Shown in pieces: positions 17,745 to 26,728 of a DNA stretch of 64,000 bases. How positions within the stretch are numbered: position 1 is the first letter of the stretch; every line of letters starts with the position of its first letter. Below the pieces are notes generated by a model, which saw only the letters and a program-made list of their open reading frames with translations, was not told where the DNA came from and did no database searches. The position numbers and the translations under genes are program-made. Source of the DNA: Bacillota bacterium (GTDB lineage Bacteria > Bacillota > Clostridia > Lachnospirales > Lachnospiraceae); contig JAEYOY010000070.1 of assembly GCA_023411215.1 (NCBI GenBank), positions 124,001-188,000 of the forward strand, written 5' to 3'.

Positions 17745-18839
17745 TTAAGAGTTTTCACATAAAAGCTCCTGACTTAATAATTTTTTACAGCTTTGGACGT
17801 CTTCCATTGTGATATCTTCAAACACAAACGATCCACAGCGGCATTTGTTGTATGCTTTTCCGTCCATCTCGAACGAAAATCCGCCAGAGCAACCCGGGTT
17901 ACAATGTCCGCAATCCCATCCGTTTGAACGAATTGACTCCTGTATCTTATTTGGCTGTTCTGTTACCAACGGTATATATTGATTGATATGTTGTAGATTC
18001 AACTTGGCAGAGAGTTTTTCCTGATTGACTTGAAGACTCATTAAAACTTTTTTATTCTTAATGTTTGTGTAAACGCATGACCAGTCGTTACGCATAAAGC
18101 CTCCCATACGTATAGCCTGTTTCGTCCCATCCGCTACACTTTCATGCAAAACAGCAGCACTTTCACTTCTCGAAGAGTCAAGAGCATGATAAATTGATTT
18201 CACAGTCAGCTTTGGTTCCTTAACTTTCTCACCTTCTAGAATCCCATTATGCACCATATAGAAATAATTCTTTTGCTTTTTTATGTCGCCATTATTCATT
18301 TCCAATACTGCGTCAGCCATAGCTTTCAATACTGCAGTAAGTGCAAGATTATTACTATAAGAAACAGAGATAACATCATCCTTTTTAATCGTATTTTCCA
18401 TACCTTTAATTTCAAAACCATATTCTTTAAGTTTAGAAAGTAAAAACGGCAAACCTGTGATTTTTAATTCTTTTGCCAACGATGAAAGAACTCCTCCATT
18501 AATCGTTAATGACATGTCAGGCTGAAGCTCTGCTCTTGCTCCTAGAACAAATAACAAGTTAGGTATCCGAAGAAAGCTTGCATTACTGTTGGTATAGTCT
18601 GTGTTTTTTGCGTTAATGTCTATATTTTCTTTTAACAGCATACCAAAACTACTAGGATCACGTGCAACATCACCGTAAAGGTTACGCACTAAAGATAGTA
18701 GGGTCAAAAAACCTTCTTTGAACTGTTTCTGATCAAGACCGTGAAGGAATTTGTCATGTACCTTCATTGAATCAGGGTCATCAATCACGTTTTTTAAGTA
18801 ATTCTCTGCAATAACATTAATATAATATTGTTTTTCCAT
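17745..18839 (-). CDS. Unknown protein with a Cys-rich C-terminal metal-site-like module
   Basis: 364 aa from ATG 18837-18839; CTCCTT at 18851-18856 is the complement of the ribosome site. Not recognised. The first 300 residues are mostly helical with no membrane helix; the last 60 carry DCGHCNPGCSGG and NKCRCGSF, five or six Cys in a zinc-ribbon or redox-like arrangement, followed by an acidic helix. The pattern suggests a soluble metal-binding protein. An N-terminal open extension to 18863 spans the ribosome site and is rejected. Its own terminator follows at 17607. Confidence 0.7.
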   Translation of the reverse strand: MEKQYYINVIAENYLKNVIDDPDSMKVHDKFLHGLDQKQFKEGFLTLLSLVRNLYGDVARDPSSFGMLLKENIDINAKNTDYTNSNASFLRIPNLLFVLGARAELQPDMSLTINGGVLSSLAKELKITGLPFLLSKLKEYGFEIKGMENTIKKDDVISVSYSNNLALTAVLKAMADAVLEMNNGDIKKQKNYFYMVHNGILEGEKVKEPKLTVKSIYHALDSSRSESAAVLHESVADGTKQAIRMGGFMRNDWSCVYTNIKNKKVLMSLQVNQEKLSAKLNLQHINQYIPLVTEQPNKIQESIRSNGWDCGHCNPGCSGGFSFEMDGKAYNKCRCGSFVFEDITMEDVQSCKKLLSQELLCENS

Positions 18840-19083
18840 GATATCATATACTCCTTTACCCAAGATGCATTCGTATGTCCATTCACAGCTGTCATAATAA
18901 AAACATGTATTGACTAATATTATATCTCAGTATAATGGTAAATCCCACCATTATTTTCCCTTTATTTTATACCCTTAAATGTCTGGCATTTTTCACAATT
19001 AATAACGGTAACGAATTTTCACTTGATAATGATTTGGTTTACCTCGGTGAAAGCTATCAAAAACTTTACTACCCATATGAAAT

Positions 19084-19782
19084 CTATAATATAAATTGAG
19101 GATGAAGAAATTCAACACCAGACGCGATTATATAGTCAATAATTTTTTCGAAATAATTAGGCATTACTTTTTCAGTTTCAACATGGTCATGGATGAGGAT
19201 TATATGACATGAGTTTATATCAAGTAAGACGCCGCCAGTAGGTGGATTAATGTCGTGTATTCTATGTAATATACTTTCATATGTATATCCATTATTATCT
19301 TGCAACATATATTCACAAAAATCAAATGTCCATAATACATCTACGTCTACGTCTAAAGCATTTTCTTTATACCAATCAAATTTGATATATGAATCATCCA
19401 TTCTGCAAAATTGGTTCTTCTTCAAATAGTTCTGCAAATCATCTTTATTCTTTCCACCTTTATCGCCATAGGGAAAACGTATAAGTTTATATTTTCTTTC
19501 GACTCCTGCTGCTTGATATAACTCATTTAAAATATCTTCCTGTTTCGCAATTTCACTAAAACACTCAGACAAAGTTAGTTCACTAAAATGCGGATGGCTA
19601 TAACTATGATTACCAATAATCGCTCCCATTTTCAATGCATACAAAGCTTCATCCCTATGTGCTTCGATTTGTTGTCCGACTGAAAACAGTATTGGGGTTA
19701 TTCCTTTTTCACTTAAATAATCAATTATATTTGGTGTGTTTACAGTTGTCACATCATCAATTGTTAAATATGCTTTACTCAT
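19084..19782 (-). CDS. Polysaccharide deacetylase (NodB-type) family protein
   Basis: 232 aa; ATG 19782 after AAGGAGA. The NodB fold shows YLTIDDVTTVNTPNI (catalytic TxDD), LFSVGQQIEAHRDE, the metal-binding GNHSYSHPHFSELT and RFPYGDKGG, and a late HIILIHDHVETEKVMP. These enzymes remove acyl groups from carbohydrates. There is no signal peptide, so the enzyme would act in the cytoplasm, or on an intracellular substrate; this is unusual for cell wall deacetylases. Confidence 0.85.
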   Translation of the reverse strand: MSKAYLTIDDVTTVNTPNIIDYLSEKGITPILFSVGQQIEAHRDEALYALKMGAIIGNHSYSHPHFSELTLSECFSEIAKQEDILNELYQAAGVERKYKLIRFPYGDKGGKNKDDLQNYLKKNQFCRMDDSYIKFDWYKENALDVDVDVLWTFDFCEYMLQDNNGYTYESILHRIHDINPPTGGVLLDINSCHIILIHDHVETEKVMPNYFEKIIDYIIASGVEFLHPQFIL

Positions 19783-20129
19783 TCAATAATTCTCCTTCGT
19801 TTTCACGTTTTTACATTATAATGTAATCTCATTTACCGAACTCAATTGTATTACTGTATGTTTTCATTAATTTAATCCACAGACGCATACGGTTGTGTAA
19901 AATATTTCTCAATTATATTTGTAGTTATCATACATTATTTAATTATTATTTACCACAATATCTCAATCAAATATTACCTAAATAAAAACCTTTGTAAATA
20001 TATTTAGTTGTATAATTTATACCCTAATAATAATTCTTAAATTATATATGCTATTTTGTTAGCTACTTATTCGCTACCCCCATTGCTTCTGGCAGTCTTA
20101 TTCTATCTCTCACTGTTTATCACATAAAT
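19783..20129. other. AT-rich spacer upstream of the deacetylase gene
   Basis: No supported gene. Very A/T-rich sequence that should contain the minus-strand promoter of the deacetylase; no confident motif was picked. Confidence 0.3.
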
Positions 20130-20176
20130 AAAAAAGCGCAACCCCCGGAAAACCTTGATTTTCCTCGGATTGCGCT
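20130..20176 (-). terminator. Intrinsic terminator of efp
   Basis: Minus strand GCGCAATCCGAGGAAAA pairs with TTTTCCGGGGGTTGCGC, followed by TTTTTTATTT. Located about 100 bp past the efp stop, behind a family B repeat. Confidence 0.85.
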
Positions 20177-20200
20177 CATATTTATCTACTCTTTGAATAA

Positions 20201-20281
20201 GTTTGTGCCAAGTATGTTTCACACACTTTGATGACTGCAGGCGCAAACTTCTAAATGTGAATTATGAAATAATTCACATTA
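20201..20281 (-). repeat. Dispersed intergenic repeat family B, copy 2 (abuts efp stop)
   Basis: Minus strand: AATGTGAATTATTTC then ATAATTCACATT forms a 12-bp perfect hairpin whose first bases include the efp stop codon, followed by GTTTGCGCCTGCAGTCATC and a segment ending CTTGGCACAAAC. The same order is found at 33.4 kb on the plus strand. Confidence 0.65.
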
Positions 20282-20836
20282 TACTCTCTTCATATACTCG
20301 CCGGATCTGGTGTCAATCTGAATCTTGTCACCCTGCTCAACGAATAAAGGAACGTAAACAGTTGCTCCGGTTTCAACAACTGCAGGCTTAGTAGCACCCT
20401 GTGCTGTATCACCCTTGAAGCCAGGCTCAGTATCTGTGATAACAAGCTCTACGAATAACGGAGGCTCGATAGCGAATACCTGTCCACCATGGGAAAGCAT
20501 CTTAACCATCTCATTTTCCTTAACGAACTTAAGGGAATCACCAACAGAGTCCTCATTCATACCAATCTGATCATATGTCTCAACATTCATAAAGTGGTAT
20601 AATTCACCATCAGAATACAGATATTGCATATCGCTTCTCTCAATATGTGCCTGGGGATATTTCTCGGTAGGACGGAAAGTTTTTTCTGTAACACCACCAT
20701 TTTTGATATTCCTTAATTTAGTTCTTACAAAGGCTGCGCCTTTACCCGGTTTTACATGTTGAAACTCTATAATCTGAAATACGTTATTGTCCATTTCTAT
20801 TGTCAGACCGTTTCTGAAATCGCCTGCTGAAATCAT
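20279..20836 (-). CDS. efp: Elongation factor P
   Basis: 185 aa from ATG 20834-20836 (MISAGDFRNG) with GGAGG about 10 nt upstream. EF-P rescues ribosomes stalled at polyproline. The three beta-barrel domains are present: VFQIIEFQHVKPGKGAAFVR with the loop Lys that can be modified, LYHFMNVETYDQIGM in the middle, and GDTAQGATKPAVVETG and YVPLFVEQGDKIQIDTRSGE at the end. Last gene of aroK-aroQ-pepP-efp. Confidence 0.97.
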   Translation of the reverse strand: MISAGDFRNGLTIEMDNNVFQIIEFQHVKPGKGAAFVRTKLRNIKNGGVTEKTFRPTEKYPQAHIERSDMQYLYSDGELYHFMNVETYDQIGMNEDSVGDSLKFVKENEMVKMLSHGGQVFAIEPPLFVELVITDTEPGFKGDTAQGATKPAVVETGATVYVPLFVEQGDKIQIDTRSGEYMKRV

Positions 20837-20985
20837 ATACAAAACTCCTCCTTAAAATTGACTACTCTTAAGTCTATAATAACCCCGACTATTTTGCAAC
20901 ATTTTTTTTCATATCAAGTACAAATTTCACGCATTTCTAGATAAGGAACGTAAATTACACTTATCCAGCCATGGATTGGTTTTGA

Positions 20986-22053
20986 TTACAGCTCAATTAA
21001 CTTCTTATTGGAGAAGGTAAAATTCTCACAACCATCCTCGGTGACGACAACCAGATCTTCAATTCTTACACCACCAAAGCCCTTAATATAGATGCCCGGC
21101 TCTACTGTCTCCGTCATTCCTGCTTCGATTGTATCATCCTCCAGCATCGATAATCTCGGGTTCTCATGAATATGAAGTCCTACACTATGCCCAAGTCCAT
21201 GCCCAAAGCAACCTTCATAGCCTGCACTATAGATAATATCACGAGCAACCTTATCCACCTCTTTGCCCTTAACCCCAGCCTTAATAAAATCAAGTGCTGC
21301 AAGCTGTGCTTTAAGAACGGTTTCATACACCTCTTTCTGCTTTTGGGATGCCTTACCGATTACGATGGTTCTGGTCATATCCGAGCAATAGCCCTCATAT
21401 ACACAGCCAAAATCCATCGTCAGAAAATCACCCACTTCAATCTTCTTGGAGCTAGGTACCGCATGAGGCATAGACGAGTTCACACCAGATGCAACAATGG
21501 CCGGGAAACTGCAGCCCTGGGCACCCTTTACTTTAAGTAAATACTCAATTCGCGCAGCAATCTCTAATTCTGTCATACCCGGCTTAATAAATCCAAGTAT
21601 CTCGGTGAATACCTGATCGCCGATAGCTTCTGCCTGTTTAATATACTCAAGTTCTCTCGGAGTTTTAATACGTCTCATCGCTGTGATTTCATTGCCTAGA
21701 GGCACGAGCTCCTGCACCTGAAGCTTGTCCTTTAACTTGTTATACGTAGCGAACAGCATGTCCTCCGCTTCAAAGCCTAAGCGTTTAATTCCATCAATCT
21801 TTAGAAGGTCATTTAAGGTTTCCTCATAACCACCGTTTCCGATCGTTATAACCTCATAGCCCTCGGCCTCCATTTCCGCCTGGATCGTGTAACGGAAATC
21901 GGTTACCACTGCATGTCTCTTCTCGGAGATGTATACATATCCTGTCTCACCGGCAAATCCACTGATGTAACGCATATTGTTGCCATTGGATATCATTACC
22001 GCTCCAATAGAAAGCTTCTGCAATAATTCTTGTACTCTCTTATAATTGTCCAT
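20986..22053 (-). CDS. M24 family Xaa-Pro aminopeptidase
   Basis: 355 aa if it begins at ATG 22053 (MDNYKRVQELLQ); an in-frame ATG at 22095 has no ribosome site. Metallopeptidase that removes an N-terminal residue preceding proline. Creatinase N-domain with GNNMRYISGFAGETGYVYIS, then the pita-bread domain with metal ligands in DFGCVYEGYCSDMTRT, FGHGLGHSVGLHIHE, MTETVEPGIYI and GGVRIEDLVVV. Its place between aroQ and efp matches the yqhT-type peptidase of Bacillus. Confidence 0.95.
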   Translation of the reverse strand: MDNYKRVQELLQKLSIGAVMISNGNNMRYISGFAGETGYVYISEKRHAVVTDFRYTIQAEMEAEGYEVITIGNGGYEETLNDLLKIDGIKRLGFEAEDMLFATYNKLKDKLQVQELVPLGNEITAMRRIKTPRELEYIKQAEAIGDQVFTEILGFIKPGMTELEIAARIEYLLKVKGAQGCSFPAIVASGVNSSMPHAVPSSKKIEVGDFLTMDFGCVYEGYCSDMTRTIVIGKASQKQKEVYETVLKAQLAALDFIKAGVKGKEVDKVARDIIYSAGYEGCFGHGLGHSVGLHIHENPRLSMLEDDTIEAGMTETVEPGIYIKGFGGVRIEDLVVVTEDGCENFTFSNKKLIEL

Positions 22054-22133
22054 AATCTCTACCTGACTTTCTTCTTTTCTTTTTATTTTATTCATAGGAT
22101 AAGCGCAGCAACCCTGCTTGAAGCTTCCTCTGC

Positions 22134-22574
22134 TTATTCCTTAGCCGCCAATTCTATTATTGCTTCAATTGCCAACAGATATCCCTGTAGACCCAAGCCT
22201 GCAATCTGTCCGGTACATACAGGAGCCGTAACTGAGGTATGACGAAATTCTTCCCGTTGATGGATATTCGAAATATGTACTTCAATCTTAGGGATGGTAA
22301 GTGAGGAAAGCGCGTCACGGATAGCATAGCTATAGTGGGTATAAGCACCCGGATTGATTATAATCCCATCAACCTGATCGTAATATGCCTTCTGAAGGCG
22401 GTCAATGATTTCTCCCTCGCAGTTACTCTGAAATGTCTCAAGCTCAAGCTTCTTCTCCTTGGCTTTCTCCTCTAGCAGCTTCAAAAGATAACTATAATCC
22501 TGTGTTCCATAGATACCCTTTTCCCGTATACCCAGAAAATTCAAATTAGGTCCGTTAATCACCAAAATCCTCAT
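22134..22574 (-). CDS. aroQ: Type II 3-dehydroquinate dehydratase
   Basis: 146 aa, exactly the family size, from ATG 22572-22574 after GGAGGAG. Dehydrates 3-dehydroquinate in the shikimate pathway. Motifs: INGPNLNFLGIREKGIYG with the active-site Tyr, IINPGAYTHYSYAIRDAL, and IEVHISNIHQREEFRH plus SVTAPVCTGQIAGLG. Next to aroK, so two shikimate steps are co-transcribed. Confidence 0.97.
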   Translation of the reverse strand: MRILVINGPNLNFLGIREKGIYGTQDYSYLLKLLEEKAKEKKLELETFQSNCEGEIIDRLQKAYYDQVDGIIINPGAYTHYSYAIRDALSSLTIPKIEVHISNIHQREEFRHTSVTAPVCTGQIAGLGLQGYLLAIEAIIELAAKE

Positions 22575-22728
22575 ATTTCTCCTCCATGATAGCACTCTGT
22601 GCCATAATAAACAATATAGAATAAAAAAGCTTCATTCAATTCAGTTACAGCTTCTCTTGTTCCCAAATGATCTGCTGAGACAAACCTTTCTGCTCTGCCG
22701 TTTCATTCTACATTCTTAATTTATAAAA

Positions 22729-23262
22729 TCAGTAAATTAACTTCATATAAGCTTCCATGATTGCTGTTGCAATCTCATCTATTGATTTATGGTCTGTTAT
22801 TATGATCTTGTGAGCTGCCTTCTCATAAATCGGAGTACGGTAGTTCAGCATGCTTTCTATCCGCTTCTCCCTATCATCACCTTGTAACAACGGTCTGGTC
22901 CTATCGCCGGAAAGCCGCTTTATCGTCGTCTCTTTCGAGGCTTTCAAATATACCACAAAGCCCATCTCCTTTAGAATCGATGAATTCTGGTCTCGAAGGG
23001 GCAAACCACCTCCGGTCGATAATACGACATGATTAAGCTCTGGCAACAATTCCTGCAACAATCCCGTCTCCTTGCCACGAAAATATTCTTCGCCGTATAA
23101 ATCAAAGATATGATTAATGGTATCGCGCTCTTTCTGCTCGATCAATCGATCCGTATCCTGGAAACGATAGGATAACTTCTGTGCAAGCCGTTCCCCTACG
23201 CTGGTTTTACCACATCCCATAAAACCAATTAGGATGATATTGTGTTTCATACTCCTCTTCAT
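22729..23262 (-). CDS. aroK: Shikimate kinase
   Basis: 177 aa if it starts at ATG 23260-23262 (MKRSMKHNII) with AGAGGA 5 nt upstream; ATG 23250 lies too close to its own GAGGAG. Phosphorylates shikimate. Walker A GFMGCGKTSVGERLAQKL, the shikimate-binding FQDTDRLIEQKE, STGGGLPLRDQN, and the lid RTRPLLQGDDREKR. Open frame continues to 23337 without support. Confidence 0.95.
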   Translation of the reverse strand: MKRSMKHNIILIGFMGCGKTSVGERLAQKLSYRFQDTDRLIEQKERDTINHIFDLYGEEYFRGKETGLLQELLPELNHVVLSTGGGLPLRDQNSSILKEMGFVVYLKASKETTIKRLSGDRTRPLLQGDDREKRIESMLNYRTPIYEKAAHKIIITDHKSIDEIATAIMEAYMKLIY

Positions 23263-23374
23263 TTGAATCCTCTTTGCATTCATATTTTCACTGAGGTTAT
23301 CCACAATCAAACAAATAATCGACTGCTTTATACACATTCCACCTCAAAATCCCATGTATAATAATATATTGATG

Positions 23375-23893
23375 TTAATCCTGCCTAATCTTTCCTTTTG
23401 CTAGATCTTTTCGATAGTAATGCAACACGATGCGCTCCAGCTTACGCTTGATCACGATCTGAATCTCTTCCTTTGGATGAATGGGCTTTACCAGATAGGT
23501 CATCATACCGACACGATTGGCACCGTATACATCGGTAAAGAGCTGGTCTCCTACGAATATCGTATTATCAATCCGTGTACCCATAATCTTGGTCGCACGG
23601 ATATAATTCTTCGTGGAAGGCTTATTGGCTTTATGAATGTAATGCGTTCCTATCTTCTCGTTAAAACGGCGCACTCTCTCATCGCTATTATTAGAGATGA
23701 GACAAGTTTTAAAGCCAATCTGCTTCAGTCTCACAAATAAATTTATCGCCCGTTCACTGGCATCTGCTCCATGTTCAACCAAGGTATTATCAACATCAAA
23801 CAGGATACCGCGATATCCTTCTTTATATAGTTTTTCATAATCGATATCATAGGAAGATGGTGCTAATCTCTTTGGATAAAATCTACGAAGCAT
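23375..23893 (-). CDS. YqeG-family HAD phosphatase
   Basis: 172 aa from ATG 23891-23893 (MLRRFYPKRL) with AGGAGGT immediately upstream; upstream frame to 24019 rejected. HAD subfamily IIIA with the nucleophile in GILFDVDNTLVEHGAD, LISNNSDERV, the Lys in KANKPSTKNY and FVGDQLFTDVYGANR. The family includes phosphatidylglycerophosphatase-like enzymes and ribosome-linked YqeG; the specific role is not shown here. It leads the aroK-aroQ group. Confidence 0.9.
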   Translation of the reverse strand: MLRRFYPKRLAPSSYDIDYEKLYKEGYRGILFDVDNTLVEHGADASERAINLFVRLKQIGFKTCLISNNSDERVRRFNEKIGTHYIHKANKPSTKNYIRATKIMGTRIDNTIFVGDQLFTDVYGANRVGMMTYLVKPIHPKEEIQIVIKRKLERIVLHYYRKDLAKGKIRQD

Positions 23894-24062
23894 AGGACCT
23901 CCTGTATCTACACATTTTGCTGTATTTTGCGCTGTTTTTCGTAACCTAATCCATGGATTCATTATAACAAGTGAACGTTTATAGCACAAGTTAAAAACAA
24001 ACAATTGGCAAATAATCAATCTATGGCCTATTTAATAAATTCAACAATACTACAGTCTTATA

Positions 24063-25463
24063 TCATAGCTTTTCCTGATTATTATTAGAAAATCCACCTT
24101 TTGTAACATCCATAGAGTCTAAAACATTGTCTTTTGTATCAATATTACTCAGCTTCTTAACCACTCCGTAAGGCTCTAATAAGGAAAGCTGATCCCCTCT
24201 GCCGGATATGATCCAAAGGGTCTTATATCCTCGGGGTATTGCACGAAGCTTATCCTCACCCTTTCCATCCGTAAAATAGATCAGTAGATTAAACTTGTTT
24301 TGATTCGCATATTCAAAGACCGGGTTAAATTTCGTACCACCCTTTTTATGCATTCTATCCTTAATATCCTTTGCCGATTTGACTTTATAAGCACGCCTGA
24401 TCTCATCGTCACATTCAATAATCGTAATCTCATGATTATAGCTTTTGATAATACTTAGCACTTCCTTGATTGCCTGCCGATACTCCTCTTCGCTCATACT
24501 CGCACTGATATCCAGCGCAACCGCAATTTTAGCTTTATGGCTTCTCAACTGGCCTCTTAAATCAACTCGTTCCGGCTGCCTTCTATTTCGTCTGGTTATG
24601 GTCTTCCTTTGGTTACTCTCTACTGTTCCCAAAATCCTGCTTAGGTATAGCTTCCAAGGCAATTCACCCTTGTCCCCCCTCAGTGCCTCTATCATATTTT
24701 CTATGTAGGCTTCCATCTCACCCTTTCGGGACGCGCCCATCACCTTTTCTGTGAATTCGCGTAGTGTCTTATCCTCCACATCATCGGTCTCCTCCCAAAG
24801 ATCATGGGTTCGTTCGGCACTAAACTCGGCTTCGATTAATTCATTGTCCTCACTGTCAACCGCAAGCTCTTTCTTCTCCTCCTCCTGTAAATCCAGTGCG
24901 AGTTGAAGCTTTTCTACATAATATTCGAAGGTTTGATAGGGTTTTAAGTGTAGGTTATAATGAATATTGACCCATTCCAGAGTTGTGGCATACGGCGGCA
25001 GATAGCTTAAGTATTTATTCACCACGATATCCATCGCCATATTGATTGCCAAATTACTATAGCTCCCCTTAAGCTCCTTTGCTCGTATGATGTGCATCGA
25101 TAATATATGAAGTATCTCATGTTTTATTGTACTTTCCATCTGCCATAGACTTAGCTTTAAGAAAAGGATGGGATTGAAATAAATCACGTATCTTGCTCCA
25201 TGAAAATTAACAGCCGTTGGGCTGCTGATATCAAATCTTATCTCTCTGGACATCTGAAACATAAAATACCCATAGAAATTATCCTTATCCTCCAAGAGAC
25301 TGAGATTTACTTTGTCTACAACACGATCAAACTCTCTTCGAAATTCTTCTGGGATTATTAAATCTGCCTTTATCTCACGCTGATTCTCAGCCAAGTATAC
25401 CTTCATAATACTTTTTGCTTTCTCATATAGCTCTTTTGCGTAACTATCAGAATATGTTTCCAT
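24063..25463 (-). CDS. VWA/metallopeptidase-like protein (DUF2201 type)
   Basis: 466 aa; ATG 25463 after GGAGAAGG. N-terminal half carries an HEXXH motif at residues 115-119 (KHEILHILSMH) as in predicted metallopeptidases; an acidic linker follows; the C-terminal VWA domain has a MIDAS-like VALDISASMSEEEY near residue 316, then FNLLIYFTDGKGEDK and LWIISG. Such proteins pair with MoxR-type AAA ATPases. Last gene of a three-gene cassette with the AAA protein (53-bp gap). Whether the HEXXH is catalytic is unknown. Confidence 0.85.
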   Translation of the reverse strand: METYSDSYAKELYEKAKSIMKVYLAENQREIKADLIIPEEFRREFDRVVDKVNLSLLEDKDNFYGYFMFQMSREIRFDISSPTAVNFHGARYVIYFNPILFLKLSLWQMESTIKHEILHILSMHIIRAKELKGSYSNLAINMAMDIVVNKYLSYLPPYATTLEWVNIHYNLHLKPYQTFEYYVEKLQLALDLQEEEKKELAVDSEDNELIEAEFSAERTHDLWEETDDVEDKTLREFTEKVMGASRKGEMEAYIENMIEALRGDKGELPWKLYLSRILGTVESNQRKTITRRNRRQPERVDLRGQLRSHKAKIAVALDISASMSEEEYRQAIKEVLSIIKSYNHEITIIECDDEIRRAYKVKSAKDIKDRMHKKGGTKFNPVFEYANQNKFNLLIYFTDGKGEDKLRAIPRGYKTLWIISGRGDQLSLLEPYGVVKKLSNIDTKDNVLDSMDVTKGGFSNNNQEKL

Positions 25464-25516
25464 CTACCTTCTCCATACTGTATTGTAAGACTGCCTCATT
25501 TTATTCAAAAATCTCC

Positions 25517-26647
25517 TTAGCCTTTCACTAATGTGTAGGCTTCAAAATATAATTCAATAAAGTCGTCTTTTTCAATAGCATATCGATAAACTTCGGGGTA
25601 ACCATTCCGAATATCCTTCATAATACCTACCCTTAGATCAATCGGATAGATACTTAATAATTCGTTCAGACGTTCCACCTTGTTATCCGAATCTTCCTGG
25701 TCGCTTTTCATGGATGCTTCCAGACTTTTCAGTATATTCTTAGCGGATAGATAAAGTCTTGTATGGGTCTCGGTTCTTATTCTCTCCACAACCGCTTCCG
25801 TGATAGACTCACCTCGAAATACATCCTCAAAGGATACTAACGGACTATAATCAGACTCGGCAAAGTTGATAAATTCCTCTGCAATCAGTTTTCCCACATT
25901 TCCTTTCAGCACATTCAAAAATACCGTTCTGGGTATAGAGTCCTTTTGTTCCTGATACACTTTATATGCCTTCGAGATTCTCTCATAGCTTCTGGGGGTC
26001 GCACGAATACTATCCTCGTTTAGCCGATGCAGATATTCCGGGAAGGTGGAGATAAATTCAATCACCTTTTGTTCCAACCCGGCATCGGTCGCCCAATCCA
26101 GCCACTGAATATAATCCGGCTCCATATATAGCCACACAAACCTATTTTCCTGAGCAGCATCCATATCAACCACCTGATAATCAAAATCAGAGCCGTATTT
26201 ACCGGAAGGGTTCATTGCAGCAAGAATTTTGACCTCCTTATTAAGCTGATAGCCGTTAATTTCACGATTTAATATCAGGTTCATCAGCTCCTGCTGAACC
26301 GTATGTTCACAACGGTTAATTTCATCAATAAACAGAAGCACACTATTACCCTTCTCTATCTCCAGATCAATTTCCCTTAGCTTGTTATGGACCGCATATA
26401 CCGTAGTCTTATGTTCGATTTTTTCACCCTTCTCATTCAATAGGGTATAGGTCTCAATGGTAGGCAGACCGCCGATTTCACCCTCTTTGAGAAGATTTCC
26501 GTCTATCACAATTAAGCTCCAGTGATTTCGCTTAGCGATATCATTGGCTAGTGCTGTCTTACCAATTCCGCTTTCCCCGACGAGTAAGGGGACTTCTCCG
26601 GTTGCAATCACCAGCAGGGCACTTTTTAAAGTATCTATATAATTCAT
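25517..26647 (-). CDS. MoxR-like AAA ATPase
   Basis: 376 aa with AGGAGG before ATG 26647. Walker A VGESGIGKTALA at residues 23-34, Walker B VLLFIDEINRCEHTVQQEL about 103-121, sensor 1 ILAAMNPSGKYGSD and an arginine-rich sensor 2 region (RATPRSYERISKAY). The MoxR group usually remodels or inserts cofactors in partner proteins together with a VWA protein; that partner is the next gene here. The first gene of the cassette encodes a repeat protein that may be a substrate or adaptor, which is inference. Confidence 0.9.
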   Translation of the reverse strand: MNYIDTLKSALLVIATGEVPLLVGESGIGKTALANDIAKRNHWSLIVIDGNLLKEGEIGGLPTIETYTLLNEKGEKIEHKTTVYAVHNKLREIDLEIEKGNSVLLFIDEINRCEHTVQQELMNLILNREINGYQLNKEVKILAAMNPSGKYGSDFDYQVVDMDAAQENRFVWLYMEPDYIQWLDWATDAGLEQKVIEFISTFPEYLHRLNEDSIRATPRSYERISKAYKVYQEQKDSIPRTVFLNVLKGNVGKLIAEEFINFAESDYSPLVSFEDVFRGESITEAVVERIRTETHTRLYLSAKNILKSLEASMKSDQEDSDNKVERLNELLSIYPIDLRVGIMKDIRNGYPEVYRYAIEKDDFIELYFEAYTLVKG

Positions 26648-26680
26648 AATTTCCTCCTATGCAGCATTCCGCACCATCGT

Positions 26681-26728
26681 TGCAGCACAAATTTTGCCGA
26701 TTGAAATATCTATATGTTTCAATCTATT
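26681..26728 (-). repeat. Dispersed intergenic repeat family A, copy 2 (overlaps stop codon)
   Basis: Plus strand TGCAGCACAAATTTTGCCGA followed by TTGAAATATCTATATGTTTCAA and TCTATT. The stop codon of the repeat-protein gene lies inside the hairpin arm. Confidence 0.55.
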
